DNA of 64,000 nucleotides from Halobellus captivus (GTDB lineage Archaea; Halobacteriota; Halobacteria; Halobacteriales; Haloferacaceae). The translations under genes were made by a program, and so were the position numbers. Each line of letters starts with the position of its first letter. Positions within the stretch are counted from its first letter, which is position 1. Shown here piece by piece: positions 52,421 through 60,826 of this stretch. Location: positions 22,996-86,995 of the forward strand of contig NZ_RDQE01000003.1 of assembly GCF_003697845.1 (NCBI RefSeq). Direction: 5' to 3'. Under the pieces are notes generated by a model that saw only the letters and a program-made list of their open reading frames with translations, had not been told where the DNA came from and did no database searches.

Positions 52421-55312
52421 CTACCGAACGTCGCTTCCGTCACCACCGTTCCCGTCAACGCTACTCCCGTCGATCGCCTCCGTCACGTGGGCGTGGTACT
52501 CCCGGAGCGCCGTCGACTCGTCGTCCGCGATCACCACGTCGGAGTCGACGAGCGTCGCCAGTCCGAACGAGAGCGGCGTCGGCGACTCCGTCGTGTGGCC
52601 GACGACCCGGATCCGTCCGCTCTCGATCCCCTCGAGGACCTCTCGGATCCCCGCCGCATCGAGGTCGTCCTCGAGGAGCTCGCGATAGGTCTCCTCGAGG
52701 ACGGCGAACCCCTCGAGACCGGTCACGAACGGCAGCAGCATCTCCGCCGACAGCTGCTGTTGGGCGGCCGTCTTCTCGCGGCCCTTGTAGCGTTTCAACA
52801 CCATGAGTGCCCGACCGGCGACGATCCGGAAGGTCCGTTTCAGGCGGTCGGTTCCCTCGAGCGCGTCGCGGAGGTCCTGGCGGACGGCCTCCGGATCGAG
52901 CCCGCGGAGGACGCCCGCCACGTCGACCTTGCGGTTCAACGGGACGGCGAGGCTGAAGCCGTCGTCGTCGACCGCGCGGGCGACGTCGGCGTCCGTCCGA
53001 CTCGAACACTCGGCGGCGACCAGCCGGGACAGGCCGTCGTTGAACCGCCGCCCGTACAGCGTGTGGACGTAGAACCGGCGCTTGTACGCCTCCCGGTCGA
53101 GTTCCTCCTCGACGACGATCCGCGAGGGCGTCGAGACGCTCTCGACGCCGGCGTACCGCACCTGCTCGTCGTAGGTCCGCGCGATCGCTCGGACCGCGTT
53201 CTCGTCGAGGGAGTGCTCGCGGAGCCACGCGCGAAGCGCCGGCGGACCGCCGTCCTCCAGTCGGTCGAGCAGCTCCGCTCGGAACGCGAGCACCTCGCGG
53301 GAGAGGTCGGACGACAGCGGAAGCCGCTCGGCGTACCAGGTGGGGACCGTCGCCCGCTCCGTCGTCCGATCGACGTACACCTTCGACCCGCGGCGGTAGC
53401 GGAACGCGAACCGCTCGCCGCCGAGCGCGAACACGTCGCCGGGCTCGATCGTGTCGAGGTACGTCTCGTCGAGAGTCCCGATCCGTTCGTCCTCGCGAGT
53501 GTACACGGCACAGCTGAACGAGTCGGGAATGGTCCCGACGTTGGTCATGTAGATGACCCGGGCGAGCCGCCCGCGCTTGCCGACGAGCGTCTCGCCGACC
53601 GGGAACTCCCCGTGGTGGTGCTCGCCGCCGGACGGGTCGTTCGCGTCCCGCCACACCTTCGGGTAGACGTTCCTCTCCGCCAGCCCCTCGTAGTCGGCCG
53701 TGAGGTACCGCATGAGCGACTCGTAGCGCTCCGCGTCGAAGTCGCGGTACGGCCACGCTCGACGGAGAACCTCCCGAACCTCCCGATCCGGGCGGATACG
53801 GTTTATCGCCATCCCGTACACGTGTTGGGCGGCGACGTCCGCGGCGTTCTCGGGAACGGAGATCCGATCGACGAAGCCCGCCTCCGCGCGGGCGACCGTG
53901 GCCGCACACTCCACCAGTTCGTCGCGGTCGAGCGCGAACACCCGACCCTCGACCGTCTCGCCGGGGCTGTGGCCCGCCCGTCCCACTCGCTGGAGGAGGG
54001 CGGCGACCGACTTCGGCGACCCCACTTGGACGACGAGATCGAGGTGGGGCATGTCGATGCCGAGCTCGAGGCTCGTCGAGGTGGTGACCACGTCGAGGTC
54101 GCCGGACTTCAACCCCTCCTCGATGCGGACCCGCTGGGTCTCCCCGATGCTCCCGTGATGACAGCCGGAGTTCGACTCGTCGTAGTCGAACCGCTCCCTG
54201 AGCTCCTTGAGGACGCGCTCCGCGCCGGACCGGGAGTTCGTGAACACCAGCGTGTTCTCGTGGTCCTCGATCAGCTCGCGGAGGTCCCCGTAGAACCGGT
54301 CGGTGACGACCGACCGCGGCGTGTGGACGAGGTCCGCGGCCGGAGTCCGAAGCTCGAGGTCGAACTCCCTGCCGAACCGCGCGTCGACGACCTCGTACTC
54401 GCGGGGAGCGAACCCGTCGGGATCGCCGACCTCGCCGGCGACCCGCTCGCACCCGACCAGGAACTCCGCGATCCCCGAGAGCGGGTCCACCGTCGCCGAA
54501 CAGCCGATCCGGGTCGGCGAGCCGTCGGCGAGCTCCTCCAGGCGTTCGAGCGAAAGGGAGAGATGCGTCCCGCGTTCGTTCCCCGCCAGCGAGTGGATCT
54601 CGTCGACGATCACGTACTCGACGGTCCGCAGCCTCTCCTTGAACTTCGGCGCATTGAGCAGGATCGCGAGCGTCTCCGGCGTCGTATTGAGAACGTGAGG
54701 GGTCTCCTCGAGCATCGCCTGCCGGTCCGCCTGGTCGGTGTCGCCGTGGCGGATCGCCTGGCGGACGTTCGGACCGTCGTCGGGGGCGTCGCCATCGGCC
54801 ATGTCGTCAGATTCGTCGAGGGCGTCTCCGTCCTCGCGGTCGTCGCTCGCCGCGATCCGTTCGGACAGCTCCGCGAGGGGCGTCTCGAGGTTTCGCTCGA
54901 TGTCGTTCGCGAGCGACTTGAGCGGCGAGACGTACAGACAGTACACCGAGTTCTCCAGGTCGCCGGCGCGCTCGCGCGCGAAGAGGTCGTCGAGGACGGC
55001 GGTGAACGCCGCCAGCGTCTTCCCGCTGCCCGTCGGCGCGGCCACGAGACAGTTCCGCCCGGCGGCGACGTGCGGGATCCCCCCGCGCTGTGGCGGCGTG
55101 AAGAGGCCGCCGTTCTCCGCGACGTACTCGCCGAACGTCTCGACCCACCACCGGCTGACTGCCGGCGAGAGGTGTTCGAGGACGGCCGCGTCGCGGATCG
55201 GGACCGTCTCGGGATCGAACGACCAGTCGCGGTCGCCCCCGACCTCACGAAGGAGCCGCCTCGCCCGCGCCTCGGCGGCGGCTCCGGTCGTCCCGTCCGC
55301 GCTGTCGGTCAC
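52421..55312 (-). CDS. lhr: Lhr-like DEAD/DEAH-box ATP-dependent helicase
   Basis: A 963-residue SF2 helicase starting at GTG 55312. Motif I is APTGSGKTLAA, II VDEIHSLAGNERG, III CSATV, IV-VI TLVFTNSRSGAERV, TSTSLELGIDMPHLD and LLQRVGRAGHSPGE. A winged-helix and DUF1998-free core (Lhr-core) follows with WYAERLPLSSDLSREV and a C-terminal domain. Between motifs Ia and Ib there is an acidic insert rich in Asp/Glu (about 30 residues) not usual in bacterial Lhr. Lhr-core acts in DNA repair and replication-fork processing in archaea. The next gene upstream on the strand is the MgsA-like protein. Confidence 0.93.
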   Translation of the reverse strand: MTDSADGTTGAAAEARARRLLREVGGDRDWSFDPETVPIRDAAVLEHLSPAVSRWWVETFGEYVAENGGLFTPPQRGGIPHVAAGRNCLVAAPTGSGKTLAAFTAVLDDLFARERAGDLENSVYCLYVSPLKSLANDIERNLETPLAELSERIAASDDREDGDALDESDDMADGDAPDDGPNVRQAIRHGDTDQADRQAMLEETPHVLNTTPETLAILLNAPKFKERLRTVEYVIVDEIHSLAGNERGTHLSLSLERLEELADGSPTRIGCSATVDPLSGIAEFLVGCERVAGEVGDPDGFAPREYEVVDARFGREFDLELRTPAADLVHTPRSVVTDRFYGDLRELIEDHENTLVFTNSRSGAERVLKELRERFDYDESNSGCHHGSIGETQRVRIEEGLKSGDLDVVTTSTSLELGIDMPHLDLVVQVGSPKSVAALLQRVGRAGHSPGETVEGRVFALDRDELVECAATVARAEAGFVDRISVPENAADVAAQHVYGMAINRIRPDREVREVLRRAWPYRDFDAERYESLMRYLTADYEGLAERNVYPKVWRDANDPSGGEHHHGEFPVGETLVGKRGRLARVIYMTNVGTIPDSFSCAVYTREDERIGTLDETYLDTIEPGDVFALGGERFAFRYRRGSKVYVDRTTERATVPTWYAERLPLSSDLSREVLAFRAELLDRLEDGGPPALRAWLREHSLDENAVRAIARTYDEQVRYAGVESVSTPSRIVVEEELDREAYKRRFYVHTLYGRRFNDGLSRLVAAECSSRTDADVARAVDDDGFSLAVPLNRKVDVAGVLRGLDPEAVRQDLRDALEGTDRLKRTFRIVAGRALMVLKRYKGREKTAAQQQLSAEMLLPFVTGLEGFAVLEETYRELLEDDLDAAGIREVLEGIESGRIRVVGHTTESPTPLSFGLATLVDSDVVIADDESTALREYHAHVTEAIDGSSVDGNGGDGSDVR

Positions 55313-55379
55313 GAACCGAACGTGGGGCCACGGAGCCAAAGCGGTTGTGACGGAGTCGGTTCGGATCCCTCCCGCTGAC

Positions 55380-56237
55380 CTACCCCGAGAAGTCGGTCAG
55401 GGACCCGTCCGAACCCGCGTCGACATCGCCGTCGGTCGACTCTCCCTCCCCGTTACCGCCACCGATCTCCTCGGGTTCGGTCCACGGGTCGTCGGGATCC
55501 ACCGGCGCGACGGCGTGATCCAGCTCGGCCGCCGAGTAGGCGACGTCGTCGTCGAGCGCCATCGCGAGCCGCTGCCAGCGCGCGCTCGTCTCGTCTTCGC
55601 CCTCGGGGCCGACGCGCGCGCCGCGAGTCTTGAAGAACCGCGTCCCGCGGTCGCGTTTGGCCCCCTCGCCGGTGTGGCCGTCGAGGGCGACGTCGAACTC
55701 GCCGCCGGCCTCGAGGTCGCCCGCGGGAAAGTCGTGATCGGGTTCCTCGCCGCGTTCGCGGGCCTCGGCGCGCTCCTCGGCGACCGCGGAGAAGTAGGCG
55801 TCGGCGTTGGCCGCCTCGCGGGCCGAGCGGGCGCGGGCGGCCGCGAGCGCCGCGTGGATCGCACACAGCCGACCGCGCCACTCGTCCGGCTCCCAGCGTT
55901 CGGTGGCGAGTTCCTCGTAGCGTTCGACGAGCAGCGCGACCTCGCTCCCGGCGCGCAGGTCCTCGACGACGTAGAGGTTCAGCCGGTCCCAGAGGTTCCA
56001 GGCGTATCCCGAGCGGGCGAGCTCCCAGGCGGCCCAGGCCGCGATCTCCTCGTCCGAGCGGCGGACCGCCTTCTGGAGGAGGCTGGAGACGGCGTACCGG
56101 CTGTAGCCGCCGTCGGTCTCGTTTTCGGCCTTCCGCTCGCCGAAGTCGTTCTCGCCGGTGGCCTCCGGCGTGGTGTCGGTCTCGAGGCTGCCGTCGGTCC
56201 TGAAGGTGGCCTGTCGCTCCGGTCCGTCGTCGCTCAT
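55380..56237 (-). CDS. Acidic haloarchaeal protein resembling the C-terminal domain of MgsA/RarA
   Basis: A 285-residue protein without an ATPase domain. Residues 44-165 (SRYAVSSLLQKAVRRSDEEIA, AWAAWELARSGYAWNLW, LNLYVVEDLRAGSEVALLVERY, and LCAIHAALAAARARSAREAANADAYFSAV) follow the helical order of the MgsA/RarA C-terminal oligomerisation domain (paired helices, (I/V)xxxED(I/L) then helix with Leu/Ala and ASNAxYxA). The ends are acidic and probably disordered. It lies 67 bases upstream of the lhr start on the same strand, suggesting a role in replication or repair; this is inference. Confidence 0.7.
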   Translation of the reverse strand: MSDDGPERQATFRTDGSLETDTTPEATGENDFGERKAENETDGGYSRYAVSSLLQKAVRRSDEEIAAWAAWELARSGYAWNLWDRLNLYVVEDLRAGSEVALLVERYEELATERWEPDEWRGRLCAIHAALAAARARSAREAANADAYFSAVAEERAEARERGEEPDHDFPAGDLEAGGEFDVALDGHTGEGAKRDRGTRFFKTRGARVGPEGEDETSARWQRLAMALDDDVAYSAAELDHAVAPVDPDDPWTEPEEIGGGNGEGESTDGDVDAGSDGSLTDFSG

Positions 56238-56392
56238 ACGTACCGCTCCCGCCGCGACCGACTTAACGACGGCGCGCCGCGGTCGACGTCTCGAATCGAC
56301 GTCTCCTTGGTGGTTCCGGCGTGCGATATCCCGGCCCGTCCCTCCATCGAAAGGGAACCCTTAAGTCGGATCCAGCGGGTAGAATTCAGTGA

Positions 56393-56466
56393 CCGCCCTT
56401 AGCTCAGCCTGGTAGAGCAGCCGACTGTAGATCGGCTTGTCCCCCGTTCAATTCGGGGAGGGCGGA
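56393..56466 (+). tRNA. tRNA-Tyr (anticodon GUA)
   Basis: A 74-base cloverleaf without intron or encoded CCA. Acceptor CCGCCCT pairs with AGGGCGG (56459-56465), discriminator A56466; D-stem GCTC/GAGC; anticodon stem GCCGA/TCGGC with loop CTGTAGA (anticodon GTA at 56427-56429); variable loop TTGTC; T-stem CCCCG/CGGGG with loop TTCAATT. The C1-G72 pair is the archaeal tRNA-Tyr identity element. TTAAG near 56361 may be the promoter. Confidence 0.95.
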
Positions 56467-56487
56467 CTTTCCTACAAGCTGATTCGT

Positions 56488-56516
56488 AGCCGACGGTAGA
56501 TCGGCTTGTCCCCCGT
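56488..56516 (+). repeat. Partial copy of the tRNA-Tyr anticodon/T-arm segment
   Basis: Twenty-nine bases match 56419-56447 within the tRNA at 28 positions; the only difference is G for T at 56495. The copy starts 22 bases after the tRNA ends and continues into unrelated sequence. It is compatible with a decayed tRNA copy or attachment site. Confidence 0.75.
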
Positions 56517-56658
56517 CTCCGCGAGCGTAGCGAGCGGGGAACGGTGGTACGATCGCGGCGGCGGGGTGCGCGATCAGCACGATCGGATCGAAACTGGCTG
56601 AACCGGGTGATGAGGTGTGGAGCGATGTTTTATGTCTTCTCGGCTGATACTCGCAGGT

Positions 56659-56829
56659 ATGGCACAGTCGTCGGTTCGGATCGTGACCGAGGTTCACGAC
56701 GAGCCGCATATCGAGGAACTCGACGAGAAGATCGCAAAGACCGACGACCTGATCGACGAGATCGTCTACGAGCTGTACGGGCTAACGGAGGAAGAGATCG
56801 AGATCGTCGAGGAGGCAGTTAGTAACTAG
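56659..56829 (+). CDS. Small protein resembling the C-terminal tail of a restriction-modification methyltransferase
   Basis: A 56-residue protein. Residues 18-53 (HIEELDEKIAKTDDLIDEI then VYELYGLTEEEIEIVEEAV) match the helical tail found at the C-terminus of many haloarchaeal type II (Eco57I/TaqI-like) methyltransferase-restriction proteins. The rest of such an enzyme is absent, so it is probably a relic or a detached module. However a TTTTATG at about 56628-56634 lies 25-31 bases upstream of the ATG, so it may still be expressed. It sits in the tRNA-adjacent region. Confidence 0.6.
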   Translation: MAQSSVRIVTEVHDEPHIEELDEKIAKTDDLIDEIVYELYGLTEEEIEIVEEAVSN

Positions 56830-56870
56830 GGTACACAGATATTCAATGAAGTGTCTTCGATAAATACTCA

Positions 56871-56877
56871 TTTTTTT
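56871..56877 (+). terminator. Oligo-T tract, probable archaeal terminator
   Basis: Seven consecutive T residues about 42 bases after the stop of the small ORF, in an AT-rich segment; archaeal transcription commonly ends at such runs. It also marks the start of the AT-rich island. Confidence 0.5.
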
Positions 56878-56883
56878 AGTGCT

Positions 56884-57309
56884 TCACTCATCTCTCGGCT
56901 CGATCTCTGGCCGATCGTCTCGATCAGGCTCTTCGGGTTTTTTTGGAGCCCTGAATGGATTTCCAAGCTTAATGTGTCCAGTAAGGAGAGAAAATAAGAG
57001 TCCAAGAAATCCGATAGCAAAGAAGCCCAGAGTAACCATAACTGGCCAGTTTGTTTTCATTGGATCTGCTTCCAAAAGTACTCCAGAAAATGCCCCGAAA
57101 ATTGATACCGAATAACAGACACCAGCAGCCATTGCTCCGCCACCAGATCGCCGTAAAATCCGTTCATAGTCCGAATTGCCCAGTTGTATATCTTCATCAA
57201 AATGCCGCAGTATCGTTGAGTAGGCGTTATTCCGAACAGTCACACAGATACCGAGCATCACTGCAGAAACAGAGGCTAAAGAAAGAAAAAACACGGAATG
57301 ACTAGTCAT
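56884..57309 (-). CDS. Three-helix membrane protein of unknown function (cassette partner)
   Basis: A 141-residue protein with hydrophobic helices at about residues 4-25, 56-80 and 88-112, and a charged, proline-rich cytoplasmic tail (APKKPEEPDRDDRPEIEPRD). It matches no family I recognise. Its ATG follows the stop of the YwgA/Panacea-like gene by 2 bases, so the two form a single operon. Base composition is far lower in GC than the surrounding chromosome, and usage of A/T-ending codons is common, indicating recent transfer. A membrane toxin or effector is a hypothesis based only on context. Confidence 0.8.
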   Translation of the reverse strand: MTSHSVFFLSLASVSAVMLGICVTVRNNAYSTILRHFDEDIQLGNSDYERILRRSGGGAMAAGVCYSVSIFGAFSGVLLEADPMKTNWPVMVTLGFFAIGFLGLLFSLLTGHIKLGNPFRAPKKPEEPDRDDRPEIEPRDE

Positions 57310-57311
57310 GA

Positions 57312-57827
57312 TCAGTTCCCGATCGCGTCAAGATTGACAAGCTCTTGCCAATATTCTTCACAGTCTTGGAAATCTGTTTCAGGAAGGTCTTTTTCTCCCA
57401 ATAGATAATCAATAAGGACATCCCTGTTCACATTTTCATTGTTCTTCCAAAGGAAATGAAGAGAGGCAGCCGCTTCTAGCTTCTCGGTGTCATTTTTGAA
57501 AGGATTGATATATTCCTGAAACTCTTGGAATCGTTGTTCATACCGTTCTTCGGTGAATTCGCTTTCACTGACCTCATCGTAGGTATCCGCAAAGGCAAAT
57601 CCGACATCTGCAACTGCCGGTGAGTATGGACCTCGAACGTGCCAATTAAAACTAAATCCAAGCGGAATGTCGAATGCTTGAATCAAGTATACTGTTTTCT
57701 GGAATTTCATTCGCTCATTAAACACGTTGGTGTATCTATCGGGATCGAAGTTGCTTATGCGCTTGATCAGCCCACCGACGTATCTAACGTCTTCATCATT
57801 CGCCTCTCTGTCTTTGTACGTTGACAT
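57312..57827 (-). CDS. YwgA/SocA-Panacea-like protein
   Basis: A 171-residue protein, first gene of the AT-rich cassette. Residues 40-50 (MKFQKTVYLIQ) and 59-70 (SFNWHVRGPYSP) match the pattern K-x-QK-x2-Y-L followed by (W/Y)-x2-(R/Y)GPYS seen in YwgA-like and SocA/Panacea-domain proteins; residues 117-129 (LEAAASLHFLWKN) fit the later helix. Panacea domains act as antitoxins to diverse toxins and also appear in defence systems. Composition is about 37% GC in the 60 bases 57361-57420 (22 of 60 by my count), versus clearly GC-rich flanks. Confidence 0.75.
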   Translation of the reverse strand: MSTYKDREANDEDVRYVGGLIKRISNFDPDRYTNVFNERMKFQKTVYLIQAFDIPLGFSFNWHVRGPYSPAVADVGFAFADTYDEVSESEFTEERYEQRFQEFQEYINPFKNDTEKLEAAASLHFLWKNNENVNRDVLIDYLLGEKDLPETDFQDCEEYWQELVNLDAIGN

Positions 57828-58157
57828 TGAGTTGGGATTTCTGCAATGATTGCGCTTCTATGCTCTTACCATGTCTTCATCTTATTCGGGTATAGACCTT
57901 CGGGAGATGGGTGAAAGTGAAACACATCCAAGCTAGATAGGTGTTAGAGAACTCAAAGCCCTAAAATAACCAATATTCTACTTTCACTCAATTTACGAAA
58001 TTCCATCCGACACTACTAAATTCGTTTCTCGAAGTGCCTCCACTTCTAGATGGGTCCGGCGATTTGATGAATGATCTTCGACCACGAAACTCGACGCGAA
58101 GATCGAGTACCCTCGCCGAGCCGGACAGTTAAGTGCGCGTTCCCGGTTGTTGAACCC
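57828..58157. other. AT-rich intergenic region at the right side of the island
   Basis: About 330 bases with no gene. The left 200 bases share the low GC of the cassette and presumably hold its promoter (minus strand). An 8-bp inverted repeat GTGAAAGT (57911-57918) / ACTTTCAC (57980-57987) is present. From about 58070 composition returns to host level, and AGTTAAGTG at 58127-58135 is the TATA candidate for the next gene. Confidence 0.5.
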
Positions 58158-59474
58158 ATGACTGACCGCGGAACACGGGAGGCCGTGTGTGAGCACATCG
58201 CCGAGAACCGCGACGAGACGCTCGCGTTCCTCTCCGAGTTGGTCGCCGCCCGATCGCTTCCGGGCGAGGAGGGGCCGGCGCAGGCAGTGATGGTCGAGAA
58301 GTTCGAGGAGTTCGGGCTCGACGTGGACGCCTGGGAGCCGGACGCCGAGGCGCTCCGAGATCACCCGGCCTTCTTCGAGACGACGCCGTTCGAGGAGTAC
58401 GGCTACGAGGGACGCGAGAACGTCGCCGCGACCGACCCCGGGTCCGGAGACGGCCGATCGCTCGCGTTCAGCGGACACGTCGACGTCGTGCCGCCGGACC
58501 CGGTCGACGCCTGGGAGCACGACCCCTGGGAGACGCACCTCGAGAACGGGCGGCTGTACGGCCGCGGCACGTTCGACATGAAGGGCGGGATCGCCGCGTT
58601 CGTGGCCGCCTACGGCGCGCTTCGGGAACTCGGCGTCGAACTGCGCGGCGACCTGACGCTCCAGACGACGATCGAGGAGGAGGCCGGCGGCGTCGGCGGG
58701 GTGCTCTCGGCGCTCGAGCGAGGGTACCGGCCCGACGCGGCGATCATCCCGGAGCCGTCGGGCGTCCCCACGGTCGGCGTCGCGAGCGCGGGCGTGTTGT
58801 ACTTCCGCGTGACCGTCCCCGGGAAGCCAGCCCACACCGCGTACAAGTTCCTCGGGGTCGACGCCGTCGGGAAGGGATACGAGATCTACCGGGCGCTCGA
58901 GGCGCTCCACGAGGAGCGGAACGAGCGGATCGACGACTACGAGCCGTCGATCAACCAGTACGCCGAAGCCGAGGGGAGCACCACGAACCTGAGCCTGACC
59001 GACATCCACGTCCCCGGGTCGTGGACCTCGACCGTCCCCGGGGAGGTCGTGATGGAGTACCGCATCGGCTGGCCCCCGAGCGCGGGACAGACGCGTGAGG
59101 ACGTGCGGGCGGAGGTGACGGAGACGATCCGACGGGTCGCCGAGAACGACGACTGGCTCGCGGAACACCCGCCGGAGATCGAGTGGTTCGGCTGGAGCAC
59201 GGACCCCCACGAGATCGACTACGACAGCGACTTCTTCGGACTCGTGTGCGAGGAGACGGAGCGGGTCACGGGCGGCGAGGTGGAGTACCGCGGCGGGCTG
59301 GGCGGGAACGACGAGCGGTTCTACAACCGCTACTACGATATTCCCTGTCCGAGCGTCGGTCCGAGCGGCGGGAACGGCCACGGGACCGACGAGTACGTCG
59401 ACGTCGACTCGCTCGTCGACACCGCCCAGGTCCTCGCGTTGACGACGATGGAGTGGTGCGGCGTCGAGGAGTAG
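58158..59474 (+). CDS. M20 family peptidase/deacylase (ArgE/DapE type)
   Basis: A 438-residue zinc hydrolase. Metal and catalytic motifs: LAFSGHVDVVPPDP, YGRGTFDMKGGIAAFVAAY, TIEEEAGGVGG and, at the C-terminus, GPSGGNGHGTDEYVDVDSL. The dimerisation domain contains GKPAHTAYKFLGVDAVGKG. Relatives remove acyl groups from amino acids or cleave small amide bonds (acetylornithine deacetylase, succinyl-diaminopimelate desuccinylase); the substrate is not clear. ATG 58158 is preceded by AGTTAAGTG. It is convergent with a second M20 gene. Confidence 0.92.
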   Translation: MTDRGTREAVCEHIAENRDETLAFLSELVAARSLPGEEGPAQAVMVEKFEEFGLDVDAWEPDAEALRDHPAFFETTPFEEYGYEGRENVAATDPGSGDGRSLAFSGHVDVVPPDPVDAWEHDPWETHLENGRLYGRGTFDMKGGIAAFVAAYGALRELGVELRGDLTLQTTIEEEAGGVGGVLSALERGYRPDAAIIPEPSGVPTVGVASAGVLYFRVTVPGKPAHTAYKFLGVDAVGKGYEIYRALEALHEERNERIDDYEPSINQYAEAEGSTTNLSLTDIHVPGSWTSTVPGEVVMEYRIGWPPSAGQTREDVRAEVTETIRRVAENDDWLAEHPPEIEWFGWSTDPHEIDYDSDFFGLVCEETERVTGGEVEYRGGLGGNDERFYNRYYDIPCPSVGPSGGNGHGTDEYVDVDSLVDTAQVLALTTMEWCGVEE

Positions 59475-59586
59475 CGACGACTCGCCTGCCATCGGATCGG
59501 TGACTCGGGTGTGCCCCGAGCGAGTCGCCTGGTGGCGCGGGCGCTACGCCGACCGGGGCCCCTCTCGCGTACTTTGACGCCGACGC

Positions 59587-60825
59587 TCACTCCTCCTCTT
59601 CGCGCGCGATGTCCCGAACGCTCGCGGCGACGACGACCCCGGCGTCGCGCAGTTGGTCGAGCGCGAGGTTCTCGTCCGGTCCGTGGACGTTCGAGTCCCG
59701 GCCGCCGGGCCCGAACTTGACGGCCTTCGTCCCGCCGGCGTGGAAGTGTCCGGCGTCGGAGCCGCCGCGGGTGCCGCGGACGGGTACGTCGCCTATCACC
59801 TCGTTCGCGTTCGTTGCGACCGCGCGGACGTGCGGGTCGTCGGGATCCGACCGGAACGCCCTCGTCCGGCTCGTCGCCGTCACCGTCGCCGACGTCCCCG
59901 CCGGGAGGTCCGCCTCGGCGACGACCTCCCGGACCTCCCGCTCCGCGGCCGCGGCGTCGTGATCCGGCGGTACCCGGCGGTCGACCGTGAACGAGCAGGC
60001 CGGCGGGACGACGTTGGTCTCGACGCCGCCCTCGATCGTCGAGGGCGTACAGGTGGCGCTCCCGACGCCGGGAACCTCGCTCTCCCGGTCCGCGAGGTCG
60101 TCGCCGTGCGCGTCGAGCGCCTCGACGAGTCGCGCGGCCGCGACCACCGCGTTCGCGCCCGACTCCGGCTCGAGCCCCGCGTGTGCGGACGCGCCCTCGA
60201 CGTCGACCCGGAGCGTGAGCACGCCCGAGGAGGCGTACTCGACCGCGTAGGTGCTGCCCTCGACGATCGCGTAGTCGGCCTCGAGCGCGCCGCTCTCGAC
60301 CAGGTGGCCCGCGCCCGCCTCCCCGCCGGTCTCCTCGTCCGCCGTCAGCGCGAGCACGACCGTGGCGTCGTCGGGGAGCAGCCCGCTCTCCTCCAGCGCG
60401 CGCGTCGCCAGCGTGTAGGCGGCGATCCGCCCCTTCGAGTCGCGCGCGCCGCGGCCGTAGATCCGGCCGTCCTCGACCGTGCCGCCGAAGGGGTCGTACG
60501 TCCAGTTGGACTCCTCTACGGGGACCGTGTCGATGTGGGCGTTGAGCGCGATCGTCGGGCCGGTCCCGCGGGTCGCGTACGCGAGGACGTTCGGCCGCGG
60601 GTGCGGGAGGTCGAGTTCCTCCACGAGCGCCGCGGGTGCCCGCTCGATCTCGACGTCCCAGCCGTACCCCTCGTACTCGGTCGTCAGGAGGTCGACGATC
60701 GCGGCATAGTCGCCGGGCGGGTTCACGCTCGGCGTTCGGACCATCGCCTCGAGGAACGCGACCGCGTCGTCGGCGAGGTCGTCCACCGCGTCGCCCAGCG
60801 TCTCGAGTTCCGCGTCGGAAGCCAT
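59587..60825 (-). CDS. M20 family peptidase/deacylase (ArgE/DapE type), second paralogue
   Basis: A 412-residue protein related to but distinct from the M20 protein at 58158. Motifs are IALNAHIDTVPVEE, YGRGARDSKGRIAAYTLA, ALTADEETGGEAGAG and the C-terminal GPGGRDSNVHGPDENLALDQL, with RGGSDAGHFHAGG before it. The N-terminal segment TPSVNPPGDYAAIV is the usual substrate-site loop. Its ATG is 1 base after the stop of the HAD gene, so the two are cotranscribed. Specific substrate unknown. Confidence 0.92.
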   Translation of the reverse strand: MASDAELETLGDAVDDLADDAVAFLEAMVRTPSVNPPGDYAAIVDLLTTEYEGYGWDVEIERAPAALVEELDLPHPRPNVLAYATRGTGPTIALNAHIDTVPVEESNWTYDPFGGTVEDGRIYGRGARDSKGRIAAYTLATRALEESGLLPDDATVVLALTADEETGGEAGAGHLVESGALEADYAIVEGSTYAVEYASSGVLTLRVDVEGASAHAGLEPESGANAVVAAARLVEALDAHGDDLADRESEVPGVGSATCTPSTIEGGVETNVVPPACSFTVDRRVPPDHDAAAAEREVREVVAEADLPAGTSATVTATSRTRAFRSDPDDPHVRAVATNANEVIGDVPVRGTRGGSDAGHFHAGGTKAVKFGPGGRDSNVHGPDENLALDQLRDAGVVVAASVRDIAREEEE

Positions 60826-60826
60826 C

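Noticed and set aside
56522..56580. Second tRNA gene after tRNA-Tyr
   Set aside because: Only the anticodon-to-T-arm start is duplicated; acceptor, D-arm and T-loop cannot be formed, so it is not a tRNA.
57911..57987. 8-bp inverted repeat GTGAAAGT/ACTTTCAC as an operator for the cassette
   Set aside because: Short, widely spaced and not symmetric around a promoter; may be chance in AT-rich DNA, so noted only within the intergenic entry.
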